This document shows positions 51,293-60,322 of a DNA stretch of 64,000 nucleotides, piece after piece (position 1 is the stretch's first letter; every line of letters begins with the position of its first letter). Location of the stretch: the NCBI GenBank assembly GCA_035695765.1, contig DASRRI010000111.1:34689-98688 (forward strand), read 5' to 3'. This DNA is from Dongia_A sp035695765. GTDB taxonomy: Bacteria > Pseudomonadota > Alphaproteobacteria > Dongiales > Dongiaceae. A model generated the notes under the pieces. It made no database searches and was not told the origin of the DNA. It was given only the letters and a program-made list of their open reading frames with translations. The translations under genes were made by a program, and so were the position numbers.

Positions 51293-52705
51293 ATGTTGGG
51301 TCGCATATCCAAATACCGTGACCGCCTAGCGCAGCATTTCGACATTGAAACCAGGCCGGATCTCTCGTTCATCCGGTCGGCATTGCGGCGCGCGCTCCAG
51401 GATCATCTTACTGAAGATGACTCCGCCGACAAGAAAGCCGTCCTTGTCGGCGACTCCGTCGCGCTGGCGCGGATGCTCGGCCTCAAGAAGACGCAGCTCC
51501 TGATTTTCAGCTACCCGGACTTCACCCTGGAGAACCTCGCTCTGCTCAGCGAGGAATATGACTTCGTCATTTCGGACCGCGCCTTGCACCGGTGCGGCAA
51601 TCTCGATGATGCCGCGCGCGAGACGATACGAGTGCTTCGACCAGGTGGTTGGTTTGTCCACACGACGTCCCTGCTTGATGTCGATACCGGAGCGCGCCGC
51701 GACTGGCGCAGGTACAGGCCGCCAGAGTTGGAAAAGCTGTTCTCGTCAGCCTCGTCATGTGCCGCCGGCGGATGGGGCAGCCTGGGCAGCCATGCCCTCG
51801 TCTCCTGGATCGTGGGCCGTAAGACCTCGCCCACGCCGGCGCTCATCCCAACCGTCGCAACCCGCAAGAGCAGGCGGCGCTGGTACACCTACAAGCCGCG
51901 CGCCGCGAAGTTCGGCGTGGTGGCAGCCGTGCGGAACGAAGCACCATATCTGCTGGAGTGGATTGCGCATTATCGCATGCTCGGCTTCCAGCAGATCACG
52001 ATCTACGACAATCAGAGCAACGATACCTCGGCGCGGATCCTCGCGCCGCTCGCCCGAGCGGGCATCATCAATGCGATGTACTGGAGCGACCGGCCAGCCA
52101 AGCAGCGCCGGGCATACAGCAACGCGATCCGCAAGCTGCAGCCGTACGTCGAGTGGTGCCTGTTCGCCGATCTTGACGAGTTCCTGATTCTCGATCCCGG
52201 GCTGTCGCTCGCCGATCTGCTGCCGAAGGACCCGGACGTCAGCGCGGTCGCCATTCCATGGCGCATGTATGGTTCGGCCGGGCTGCGCAACCGATCGCCC
52301 GAGCCGGTCATCGAGCGCTTCACCAGGGCAGCGCCCGACAATGAGCATCTGGTGAAATCGCTGGTGCGGCTGCGCGACGTTGAACGGATGTCGTTGCACA
52401 TTCCGAAGATATTCACCGGGCGGATCGTCGATGTCAGCGGCGCCCCGGTCGATGCCGGGACCCGCGGCCTGCTTCCGCAGCCGGCCCATGGCCCGGCGCG
52501 CATCAATCACTATTTCAATCGGTCGTGGGAGGAATTCACTTGCAAGCGCGCCCGCGGCCGCGGCGCTGTCCCCGGCGGATTCCACGATGTGGAATCATTC
52601 GACAAAGTGGGGCCTGGAGCAGTGGAGTTGCCCGACGCGCTTCGCCTTGTGCCGGCCGTGAAGCAGGAAATCGCGCGCCTGCGCCGCATCATCGGTGGGT
52701 CCTGA
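51293..52705 (+). CDS. Fusion of a methyltransferase-like domain and a GT2/GT92-type glycosyltransferase domain
   Basis: This 470-residue protein has two parts. Residues about 40-185 resemble a class I methyltransferase core (EEYDFVISDRALHRCGNLDD, then RVLRPGGWFVHTTSL) but show no clear GxGxG SAM loop. Residues about 205-470 form a glycosyltransferase of the GT2/GT92-like kind: GVVAAVRNEAPYLLEWIAHY, QITIYDNQSNDTSARIL, the DxD-like FADLDEFLIL and the metal-binding INHYFNRSWEEF. The ATG at 51293 lies after the hairpin. The product glycan is unknown. Confidence 0.82.
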   Translation: MLGRISKYRDRLAQHFDIETRPDLSFIRSALRRALQDHLTEDDSADKKAVLVGDSVALARMLGLKKTQLLIFSYPDFTLENLALLSEEYDFVISDRALHRCGNLDDAARETIRVLRPGGWFVHTTSLLDVDTGARRDWRRYRPPELEKLFSSASSCAAGGWGSLGSHALVSWIVGRKTSPTPALIPTVATRKSRRRWYTYKPRAAKFGVVAAVRNEAPYLLEWIAHYRMLGFQQITIYDNQSNDTSARILAPLARAGIINAMYWSDRPAKQRRAYSNAIRKLQPYVEWCLFADLDEFLILDPGLSLADLLPKDPDVSAVAIPWRMYGSAGLRNRSPEPVIERFTRAAPDNEHLVKSLVRLRDVERMSLHIPKIFTGRIVDVSGAPVDAGTRGLLPQPAHGPARINHYFNRSWEEFTCKRARGRGAVPGGFHDVESFDKVGPGAVELPDALRLVPAVKQEIARLRRIIGGS

Positions 52706-52708
52706 GGC

Positions 52709-53338
52709 TTAGCCGTTCGGCGTGATCCGATACGCGCAGCGCCGCGCGCCGGCGAGGATATGTTCTTCGCGCTCGACCTTGACGCCCGGACCCAGCACAT
52801 CCCGGAACAGATTGAGTTCCGACCGGCAGAAGCCCTGGCACGTCCTGGCGGCGACGCAGATCGGGCAGTGATTTTCGATCAGCATCAACGCGCCGTCAGG
52901 CAGGCGCTTGACTTCCGCCATGTAGCCTTCCTCGGCACGCTGCTCGGCCAGCAACTTGGCGCGCTCAGCCAGTGAGCGGCCTGCCCGCACGCGCTCCACA
53001 TAGGTCCGGCGAGTCGCCTTTTCGCGCTCCGCAATGACGCGATCCAATCCTTCCGGTCCATAGGCCGTGGTGATCGCCTGGATCAGATCGACCGTCATGG
53101 TGGCGTGCGAATCCGGAAAGCGGGCGTTGCCGGATTCGCTGAGCGACCAGACGCGCTTCGGCCGTCCCACTCCTTCGCGCCGATCCTCGAACGTGACCAG
53201 CCCCTTGTCCAGCAGCCGGCCAAGCTGCTGGCGCGCAGCCACCACCGTCACCTTCAGCCGGCGCGCGAGCGCATCGGCGCCCTGCGGGCCGGTCGATTTG
53301 AGCGCGTAGAGAACGCGCGTGGCGCCAGTATCTTCCAT
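52709..53338 (-). CDS. SufR-like winged-helix regulator with C-terminal cysteine cluster
   Basis: This 209-residue COG2345-type regulator has a winged helix at residues about 1-75 (ALARRLKVTVVAARQQLGRL, LVTFEDRREGVGRPKRVWSL). The C-terminal metal or cluster-binding segment is ENHCPICVAARTCQGFCRSE, with a last Cys in ARRCAYRI. SufR relatives sense iron-sulfur status. It is divergent from the DUF1127/FMN-reductase pair, which it may control. A small inverted repeat lies just upstream. Confidence 0.85.
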   Translation of the reverse strand: MEDTGATRVLYALKSTGPQGADALARRLKVTVVAARQQLGRLLDKGLVTFEDRREGVGRPKRVWSLSESGNARFPDSHATMTVDLIQAITTAYGPEGLDRVIAEREKATRRTYVERVRAGRSLAERAKLLAEQRAEEGYMAEVKRLPDGALMLIENHCPICVAARTCQGFCRSELNLFRDVLGPGVKVEREEHILAGARRCAYRITPNG

Positions 53339-53356
53339 GCCGGGAAGATAGCACCG

Positions 53357-53374
53357 ATTTCTGGATAAAGAAAT
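53357..53374. promoter_or_regulatory. Candidate operator upstream of the SufR-like gene
   Basis: ATTTCT-GGATAA-AGAAAT is a perfect six-base inverted repeat in an AT-rich divergent promoter, 19 bases from the regulator's start codon. A looser copy (ATAGAAATCTTTA) follows at 53400-53412. Confidence 0.4.
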
Positions 53375-53435
53375 ATATTGCTTTCCTTATTGTCTGAATA
53401 TAGAAATCTTTATGCATTCTTATTGGGAGGGTGCG

Positions 53436-53618
53436 ATGCGGTCGCTTCCCTTGCTGGTATCGAGGCATCAATTCCGGATTGGATTGCAGTTGTTCTTTGC
53501 GAGGGTGTTTCCTCTCACGACCAGACGTGATGACGTTCACAACCTGCCGCCCTATCTGCTGCGCGACATCGGGCTCAATGAGCGCCGCGCTCCAGATTGG
53601 GAACGCCTGACCAGATAG
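53436..53618 (+). CDS. DUF1127 small protein (YjiS-like)
   Basis: This 60-residue basic protein ends with the DUF1127 motif LPPYLLRDIGLNERRAPDWE. GGGAGG lies five bases before the ATG. Short DUF1127 proteins bind RNA or act in stress and phosphate or carbon responses in alphaproteobacteria. It precedes the FMN reductase gene by 16 bases. Confidence 0.78.
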   Translation: MRSLPLLVSRHQFRIGLQLFFARVFPLTTRRDDVHNLPPYLLRDIGLNERRAPDWERLTR

Positions 53619-53634
53619 ACGCAAAGGCAACCGC

Positions 53635-54207
53635 GTGTCCGACCGCACACTCAACCTCGCCATCATCATCGGCAGCACGCGCGAAGGGCGCTTCGGCGAT
53701 ACCGTCGGGCGCTGGTTCGCCAGGGAAGCAGCAGGCCATGGCGGCTTCACGATAGACCTTATTGACCTGATCGACATTCAATTGCCGCCATCGCATCGCG
53801 CCAAGCCGACGCCGGAAGTCGATGCGTTCCGCGCGCGCCTGGCAGCCGCCGATGCGTTCGTGATCGTCACGCCGGAGTACAATCACTCCTATCCCGCTTC
53901 GTTGAAGCACGCGATCGACCAGGGCTATGTCGAGTGGATGGCGAAACCGGTCGGCTTCGTGTCTTATGGCGGCACAGTTGGCGGCGTGCGCGCTATCGAG
54001 CATCTGCGGCACGTGTTCGCCGAGCTGCATGCCGCCACAATCCGCGACTATCTCTGCTTCATCAATGCGCGGCGGCAGTTCGATGCCGACGGAAACCCCG
54101 TGGATCGCGAAGGTCCACGCAATGCCGCCAAGGTCATGCTGGACCGCCTTGCCTGGTGGGCCGATGCGCTGCGCAATGCGCGCGAGGCACGGCCCTATGT
54201 CAAATGA
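53635..54207 (+). CDS. NADPH-dependent FMN reductase
   Basis: This 190-residue flavodoxin-like reductase has the phosphate loop GSTREGRFGDTVGRW and TPEYNHSYPASLKHAID, diagnostic of the FMN_red/chromate-reductase family. The start is GTG at 53635. It probably reduces quinones, azo compounds or free flavin. Its position opposite the cluster-sensing regulator suggests redox control. Confidence 0.9.
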   Translation: MSDRTLNLAIIIGSTREGRFGDTVGRWFAREAAGHGGFTIDLIDLIDIQLPPSHRAKPTPEVDAFRARLAAADAFVIVTPEYNHSYPASLKHAIDQGYVEWMAKPVGFVSYGGTVGGVRAIEHLRHVFAELHAATIRDYLCFINARRQFDADGNPVDREGPRNAAKVMLDRLAWWADALRNAREARPYVK

Positions 54208-54285
54208 TCGACCTCTCTTGAGCGCCGGCGCGCTCTGTGATCGAGTGGGCGCTCTCCCTTGCTCATCATGCGCTGGCGCCCTTCA

Positions 54286-55707
54286 ATGACCCAACAAGTT
54301 GCGCGGGCCAAAATCGGATGGCGGGACCTGCTGCTCGGTCCCAAGAAAGCTGCCGTCTGGACCATCTGCCTCGGCGTTGCCTTGCACGCTTTCAACTGGT
54401 TCGTGGTCAACACGATCACGCCGTCCGCTGTGCTGGAACTCGGCGGTGCGGAGCTGCTGAGCTGGGTAACCGCGTTCTATCTGGTCTTCTCGATCGTCGG
54501 ATCCTCCGGCGCAGCATTCCTGAAAGCGCGGCTCGGACTGCGCGCGGTGCTGATCGGCTCCTCGCTGATCGCAATAGCTGGCAGCCTTATCATCGCCGCT
54601 GCGCCGAGCATGGAAGTGCTGCTGGCAGGGCGCATCGTGCAGGGCTTCGCCGAAGGCATCGTCATGGCGCTCTGCTATGTCATCGCGGCGGAAGCGGTGG
54701 GTGAAGAGGCTCTGCCGCCCTTGTTCGGGTTGCTCGCGGTGGTATGGGCGACCACGACCATCTTCGGCGCGATCCTGGGCGGCGTGCTGGCGCAGCTGTG
54801 GTCGTGGCGGATTGCGGCGGCAGCGCTGGCGCCGCTCGCCATCCTGTTCCTGGTCATGGCGCTTATCGTCTTGCCGGCGCGGCCGAAGAATACGGAAGCC
54901 GGCAAAGGCTGGCCGCTGCTGCGCCTGACCTTCTTGACCGGCGGCAGTCTCGCAGTCTGCATCGCCAGTGAATCCAAGACACCGCTGCTGGCATTCTTGA
55001 TCGTGCTCGCCGCGCTGGGGGCCTTGTGGGTTGGGTTGCGTCTGGATCAGCGTGCTCCTTCGCCTCTGTTCCCGGCCCGGCTGCTGTCGGGACGGGCGGC
55101 AAGCTCGCTCGGTCTCTGGATCATCGGGCTGATGCCGCTGGCGGAGGCGAGCGTCTTCCTCTTCATCCCCTATGTCGCGCAGGTTCACATGGGGCTCTCC
55201 GTCATGCATGCCGGCCAGGTCGGCTCCATCACGGCCCTTGGCTGGTCGTTCAGCGCGATGCTGGTCGCGCGCCTGGGCGAGCGGCAGGCGACGCGCCTCA
55301 TCATCGTTGGTCCGATCCTGCTGACCTTCGGCATGTTCGTGTTGGCCTGGGCGATCGATGCCCGCAGCCTCGGCGTGGCCGCAGCCGCCCTCGCCGCCTG
55401 CGGCATCGGCTTCGGCATCAGCAACGGGTTCCTGTGCCAGCGCACCATCGGCGCCAGCGACAACAGGGAGCGTGACGTGACCTCCGGCGCGATCCCTACT
55501 TTCGAAGGGCTGGGCGCGGCGTTGGGTGCTGCATTCGCCGGAATCATTGCGACGAGTACGGGCTTTCCATTGCAGGACACCGGTACGCGCCCGATCGTCT
55601 GGTCATTCGTGATCGGCGGCCTGCTCGGCGTTCCGGCCATCATCGCAGGCATCCGGTTCGCGCGGCAAACGTCCGCTGCTGTCCTGGAGCCGCAGCCAGC
55701 CGAATAG
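54286..55707 (+). CDS. MFS transporter, DHA2-like
   Basis: This 473-residue protein has about 12-14 hydrophobic helices, with a motif-A-like region KARLGLRAVLIGSSLI after the second helix and motif C-like GAILGGVLAQ. The length favours the drug:H+ antiporter group. The Met at 54286 is chosen so that the short cytoplasmic N-terminus precedes the first helix. The substrate is unknown. Confidence 0.88.
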   Translation: MTQQVARAKIGWRDLLLGPKKAAVWTICLGVALHAFNWFVVNTITPSAVLELGGAELLSWVTAFYLVFSIVGSSGAAFLKARLGLRAVLIGSSLIAIAGSLIIAAAPSMEVLLAGRIVQGFAEGIVMALCYVIAAEAVGEEALPPLFGLLAVVWATTTIFGAILGGVLAQLWSWRIAAAALAPLAILFLVMALIVLPARPKNTEAGKGWPLLRLTFLTGGSLAVCIASESKTPLLAFLIVLAALGALWVGLRLDQRAPSPLFPARLLSGRAASSLGLWIIGLMPLAEASVFLFIPYVAQVHMGLSVMHAGQVGSITALGWSFSAMLVARLGERQATRLIIVGPILLTFGMFVLAWAIDARSLGVAAAALAACGIGFGISNGFLCQRTIGASDNRERDVTSGAIPTFEGLGAALGAAFAGIIATSTGFPLQDTGTRPIVWSFVIGGLLGVPAIIAGIRFARQTSAAVLEPQPAE

Positions 55708-55852
55708 CCGGTCGATAGATTGTCCCCTTACAACCAGCCGCGCAGCCATGCGCAGAGGGCAAACGGTCCATGCCGGATCGCGCCCTATCGACAATGCGTG
55801 CCCGCCGATAGCATGGAGCGCGAGAGCACGTGTCCGGGGTACCCAAGCCGTG

Positions 55853-57055
55853 ATGTCACGCAAAGCTTCGATCTTCGTCCTCAGCATCGGCGCGCTGTCG
55901 ATGATCTTGACCTTCGGCGTCCGCCAGACGTTCGGATTGTTCCTGCCGCCGCTTCATGCGGAGCTGGGCTGGAGCATTGCTGCGCTCTCCTTCGCGTGGG
56001 CGATCCAGAACCTGTTGTGGGGCGCATTCCAGCCGATCGCCGGCGCCATCGCCGACACCAAGGGTCCGACCTGGGTCGCGTTCTTTGGCGGCGTGGTCTA
56101 CGTCGCCGGCGTGTGGCTGATGAGCGAGGCGCACTCGCCCCTCGCCTACGGAATCGGCAGCGGTGTCCTGGTCGGCATCGGCCTTGCCTTCAGCGGCATG
56201 TCGGTGGTGCTGAGCGCGATCATGCGTGCCTCGCCGCCGGAAAAGCGCGGGCTCTATGGCGGCATCGTGACTGCCGGCGGTTCGGTCGGGCAGCTCATCT
56301 TCATGCCGGCGACGCAGGCGATGATCGCGACGCTGCACTGGCAGCCGACGCTCCAGATCCTGACCGTGGTCAGCATTGCCATCGCTTTGTGCGCCTTCGC
56401 GCTGCCGCGCGAGCACAAGCAGGCTAATGCCGCGACCGACACCACCGGTGCCACCACCATTGGCGCCGCCTTGCGCGTAGCGCTCGCGGACCGCTCCTAC
56501 CTCTTGCTGGTGACAGGCTTTTTCGTGTGCGGCTTCCATTTGGCCTTCATCGGATTCCATCTGCCGCAATTCGCCGCTTTGTGCGGGCTATCGCCGAGGG
56601 CGGCCTCGGATTCGCTCGCACTGGTCGGCGGGTTCAATGCGGTCGGCTGTATCGTGATCGGCGTGATGATGCGCAAGATGCAGTCCAAATACCTGCTGAG
56701 CGCGATCTATTTCCTGCGTGCGGTCGCGATCGCCGCCTTCTTCCTGCTGCCGGTCACCGAACTCTCGATCCGCGTGTTCGGCGGTGCGATGGGGCTGCTT
56801 TGGCTGTCGACCGTCCCGCCGACCAGCGGGCTGGTGGCGCGCCTGTTCGGCACGCGCTATCTTACGATGCTGTTCGGGATCGCTTTCTTCAGTCACCAGG
56901 TCGGCGCCTTCATCGGCGCGTATTGGGCCGGCTGGCTGTTCGAGACGCAGGGTAACTATGACGCGGTCTGGTGGGTCTCCATTGCGCTGGGCGTTCTTTC
57001 CGCCATCGTTCATCTGCCGATCCGCGAGCGTGTGCCAGTCCCAGCCATGGCCTGA
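55853..57055 (+). CDS. MFS transporter, OFA/monocarboxylate-like
   Basis: This 400-residue protein has twelve helices. The start MSRKASIFVLSIGALSMILT and the region FGVRQTFGLFLPPLHAELGW resemble the oxalate/formate and monocarboxylate branch. A GTG three bases upstream is an alternative start. Seven bases separate it from ruvX. Confidence 0.87.
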   Translation: MSRKASIFVLSIGALSMILTFGVRQTFGLFLPPLHAELGWSIAALSFAWAIQNLLWGAFQPIAGAIADTKGPTWVAFFGGVVYVAGVWLMSEAHSPLAYGIGSGVLVGIGLAFSGMSVVLSAIMRASPPEKRGLYGGIVTAGGSVGQLIFMPATQAMIATLHWQPTLQILTVVSIAIALCAFALPREHKQANAATDTTGATTIGAALRVALADRSYLLLVTGFFVCGFHLAFIGFHLPQFAALCGLSPRAASDSLALVGGFNAVGCIVIGVMMRKMQSKYLLSAIYFLRAVAIAAFFLLPVTELSIRVFGGAMGLLWLSTVPPTSGLVARLFGTRYLTMLFGIAFFSHQVGAFIGAYWAGWLFETQGNYDAVWWVSIALGVLSAIVHLPIRERVPVPAMA

Positions 57056-57061
57056 TATTCC

Positions 57062-57541
57062 GTGATCGTGCCCGATCTCATCACGCTGCGCGACGCGCTG
57101 CCGCGGAACCAGCGGGTGCTCGGACTCGATTTGGGCGAGAAGACCATCGGCCTCGCGCTCAGCGATCCGGGACTCAGCGTCGCCTCGCCCATCAGCACCA
57201 TCAAACGTACGAAATTCACCGCCGACGCCACGGCGCTGCTGAAGCTGGCGGGAGAGCGCGGGGTCGGCGGGCTGGTGATCGGCCTGCCGCTCAACATGGA
57301 TGGCAGCGAAGGGCCGCGTTGCCAGTCGGTCCGACAATTCGCCGCCAACCTGCTGAAACTGAAAGATTTACCGATCCTGTTCTGGGACGAGCGGCTGTCC
57401 ACCATGGCGGTCGAGCGCGAGATGATCGCCCACGACGTGACCCGCGCCAGGCGGGACAAGGTGGTGGACCAGGCCGCCGCTGCCTTCATCCTGCAAGGCG
57501 CGCTCGACTCCCTCAGCAGAATCAAAGCTTCAAGCAACTGA
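57062..57541 (+). CDS. ruvX: Putative Holliday junction resolvase RuvX (YqgF)
   Basis: This 159-residue RNase H-fold protein has the acidic residues in LGLDLGEKTIGLAL, LPILFWDERLST and VVDQAAAAFILQ. Family members process 16S rRNA 5' ends or Holliday junctions. The start is GTG at 57062. In many alphaproteobacteria ruvX lies near pyrB, as here within 6 kb. Confidence 0.93.
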   Translation: MIVPDLITLRDALPRNQRVLGLDLGEKTIGLALSDPGLSVASPISTIKRTKFTADATALLKLAGERGVGGLVIGLPLNMDGSEGPRCQSVRQFAANLLKLKDLPILFWDERLSTMAVEREMIAHDVTRARRDKVVDQAAAAFILQGALDSLSRIKASSN

Positions 57542-57603
57542 AACCCAACTGTCATCGCTGCGGCCTAACCCTCCTCTGCTGATTTTCAGACAGGAGGATG
57601 GGG

Positions 57604-58907
57604 ATGTTCCGCTATAGCCTATTGATCGCAACCGGATTGCTGGCCTCTGCCGCGGCGGCGAATGCCGGAGACATGGTCAAGGTATTCGAAGGCAAGGATG
57701 CGAAGCTGCAGCTGGGCAAGGTCGAATTCGCCGGCGGCAAGACGCTGGACCTCAGCGTCGGCGTCGGCAGCGGCTTGTTCCATGTGCCGGGCGATCCGGC
57801 CGACGAATTCTATGGCCTCACCGACCGCGGCCCGAACATCGATTGCAGCGCGTCGGAAGAAATCACCGGCGTGCCGACCGCCCAAGCCTGTGGTGGCGAC
57901 GACAAAGCCAAATTGTTCCCGCGCCCGGATTTCGTGCCCTCGATCGGCAAGCTGAAGCTGAACGAGGATGGCACGTACGCGACGACCGACTGGATCGAGC
58001 TCAAGGATGCGGCCGGCAAGACGATCACCGGCCTCAGCAATCCGCTGAAAGCCGCAAAGACCGAGGCGGCGTACGACACAAATGGCAAGCAGCTGCCGTT
58101 CGATCCCAACGGCCTCGACACCGAGGGGCTGGTGCGGCTGGCGGATGGCACCTTCTGGATCGGCGAGGAATACGGGCCGAGCCTGGTACATGTCGCCGCC
58201 GACGGCAAGATCATCGAGCGGCTGGTGCCCCCTGGTGTCGACAAGGATCTGTCCGGCGCCACCTATAAGGTGACCGGCTCGCTGCCGGCGATCCTCGCCA
58301 AGCGGCAGCTCAACCGCGGCATAGAAGGCATCGCCCTCGCGCCCGATGAGTCCGCGCTCTATGCGATCGTGCAGAACCCGCTCGCCAATCCGGATGCCGA
58401 TGCCTATAAGAAGGCGGTCGCCACGCGCATCCTGAAGCTGGACCTCAAGAGCCAGCAGGTGGTGGGCGAATATGTCTACACGCTCGATGCGCCGACTACC
58501 TTCAAGCAAGACAAGTCGGACAAGCAGAGCGACGTGCGGATCAGCGAGCTGAGCGCGGTCGGTGTGGACCAGCTGATCGTGCTGGAGCGCATCGCCAAGA
58601 CCACCAAGCTGCAGGCCATCGATCTCTCTCCGGTGCGACCAACATTCTCGGCACTGACTGGGACAAGGTCGGGACTTCGCCAAGCCTCGAGCAAACGGCG
58701 GCGGCCGATCTCGCGAGCAAAGGAATTACCCCCGTCACCAAGAAACTCTGGCTCGACAGCAGCGACTATGCCGAGCTGCCCGAGAAGGTCGAAGGCGTCG
58801 CGATCGCGGACAAGAATGAGCTCGTCCTCATCAACGACGACGATTTCGGAATCGATGGCGCGAAGACCAGGATCGTCCGCATCACGATGCCGAGCCCGGC
58901 TTTCTAA
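57604..58907 (+). pseudogene. Esterase-like-of-phytase family exported protein, broken by a CT-repeat frameshift
   Basis: The protein has a signal peptide (MFRYSLLIATGLLASAAAANA), FYGLTDRGPNIDCSA and GLVRLADGTFWIGEEYGPSL, as in the phytase-like esterase domain. At 58622-58630 (ATCTCTCTC) the frame shifts. Downstream the correct frame continues LSGATNILGTDWDKVG and runs to a natural TAA at 58905-58907. Removing one CT unit restores a full-length product of about 434 residues. AGGAGG is six bases before the ATG at 57604 but abuts the ATG at 57598, so the second is chosen. It may be a real mutation, a phase-variable tract or a sequencing error. Confidence 0.85.
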
Positions 58908-58918
58908 TACTAACTCCA

Positions 58919-59023
58919 CTGTCACCCCGGCCAACGAGCCGGGGCCTATGCGATGATTCCGTGACGCGGGAATACGGCATGGGTCCCGGCTCGCGCGACT
59001 TCGTCGCTTGGTCGGGATGACAG
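58919..59023. repeat. Palindromic intergenic repeat, copy B
   Basis: This 105-base element has CTGTCACCCC at its left end and GGGATGACAG at its right end, sharing the internal blocks of the 37403-37499 copy. It carries an extra inner palindrome, TTCCGTGACGCGGGAA. It lies between the phytase-like gene and the CoA-transferase gene. Confidence 0.82.
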
Positions 59024-59104
59024 GCTGAATGGGAACCCCTTGACCTCGCCCTGCTGCCCGTCGACAGTGCGCGGATACTTCCCTCACACTTCAAGGGGCA
59101 TGAC

Positions 59105-60322
59105 ATGTCGGGACCATTGTCCGGCATCCGCGTTTTCGACCTGACCCGCATCCTCGCCGGCCCGACCGGCACGCAGATCCTGGGCGACCTCGGCGCCCAC
59201 GTGATCAAGATCGAGCGCCCGGGTCAGGGCGACGACACGCGCAAATGGGGCCCGCCCTTCGTGAAGGACGCCACCGGCGCCGACACCAGCGAGAGCGCTT
59301 ATTACCTCGCGGTGAACCGCAACAAGCGTTCCGTCACGCTCGATATCGCGCAGCCGGAGGGGCAGGAGATCGCCAAGCTGTTGATCGCGCGCTGCGATGT
59401 GTTCGTCGAGAATTTCAAGGTCGGCGACATGGCGCGCTACAATCTCGCCTACGAGCAGGTCAAATACGATTTCCCGCGCCTGATCTATTGCTCGATCACC
59501 GGCTTCGGCCAGACCGGGCCGTACGCACCGCGCGCCGGCTATGACTTCCTGGCCCAGGGCATGGGCGGCATCATGTCGGTGACCGGCGATCCGTCGACCG
59601 CGCCGCAGAAAGTCGGCGTGGCGGTGACGGACATCATCTGCGGCATCTATTCGGTGATCGGCATCCTGGCGGCGTTGCAGCACCGGCACCTGACGGGACG
59701 CGGACAACTCGTCGATCTCGGCCTGCTCGATACCCAGGTGAGCTGGCTTGCCAATATCGGGCTGCAGTACCTCACCTCCGGCGAGGTGCCGCAGCGCCTG
59801 GGCAACGAGCATCCCAGCATCGTGCCCTATTCGGTCGTCCCCTGCTCCGACGGGTTCTTCATCCTCGCGGTCGGCAATGACAGCCAGTTCGAGAAGTTCG
59901 CCAAATTCGCCGGCAAGCCCGAATGGGCTGAGGACAAGGACTACAAGACCAATCCTGCGCGCGTGCGCAACCGGGTGGATCTCTACAGCCTCATCCACGC
60001 AGTCACGTCGCAGAAATCGCAGGCCTACTGGATCGACGGATTGACTGAGCTTGGCGTGCCCTGCGGCCCGGTGAACAATATCGACCAGGTATTCCAGGAC
60101 CCGCAGGTCCTGTTCCGCGGCATGAAGATCTCGATGCCGCACCCGTTATCAGGCAAAGGCACTGTCGATCTGATCGGCAACCCGATCAAGCTGTCGGAAA
60201 CCCCAGTCGACTATCACCTGGCGCCGCCGACCTGCGGTCAGCACACCGATCAGGTGCTGCGCGAGATGCTGCATCTCAGCGACGATGACCTCGCGGCGTT
60301 GCGGGCAAAGAAAGTAATCTAG
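59105..60322 (+). CDS. Family III CoA-transferase (CaiB/BaiF)
   Basis: This 405-residue enzyme moves CoA between carboxylic acids. The family N-terminus LSGIRVFDLTRILAGPTGTQ, the adenine loop VNRNKRSVTLDI and the catalytic Asp in VAVTDIICGIYSV are intact. It stands alone after the repeat, and its end overlaps the convergent LysE-family gene by four bases. Formyl-, carnitine- or succinyl-CoA specificity cannot be told. Confidence 0.93.
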   Translation: MSGPLSGIRVFDLTRILAGPTGTQILGDLGAHVIKIERPGQGDDTRKWGPPFVKDATGADTSESAYYLAVNRNKRSVTLDIAQPEGQEIAKLLIARCDVFVENFKVGDMARYNLAYEQVKYDFPRLIYCSITGFGQTGPYAPRAGYDFLAQGMGGIMSVTGDPSTAPQKVGVAVTDIICGIYSVIGILAALQHRHLTGRGQLVDLGLLDTQVSWLANIGLQYLTSGEVPQRLGNEHPSIVPYSVVPCSDGFFILAVGNDSQFEKFAKFAGKPEWAEDKDYKTNPARVRNRVDLYSLIHAVTSQKSQAYWIDGLTELGVPCGPVNNIDQVFQDPQVLFRGMKISMPHPLSGKGTVDLIGNPIKLSETPVDYHLAPPTCGQHTDQVLREMLHLSDDDLAALRAKKVI

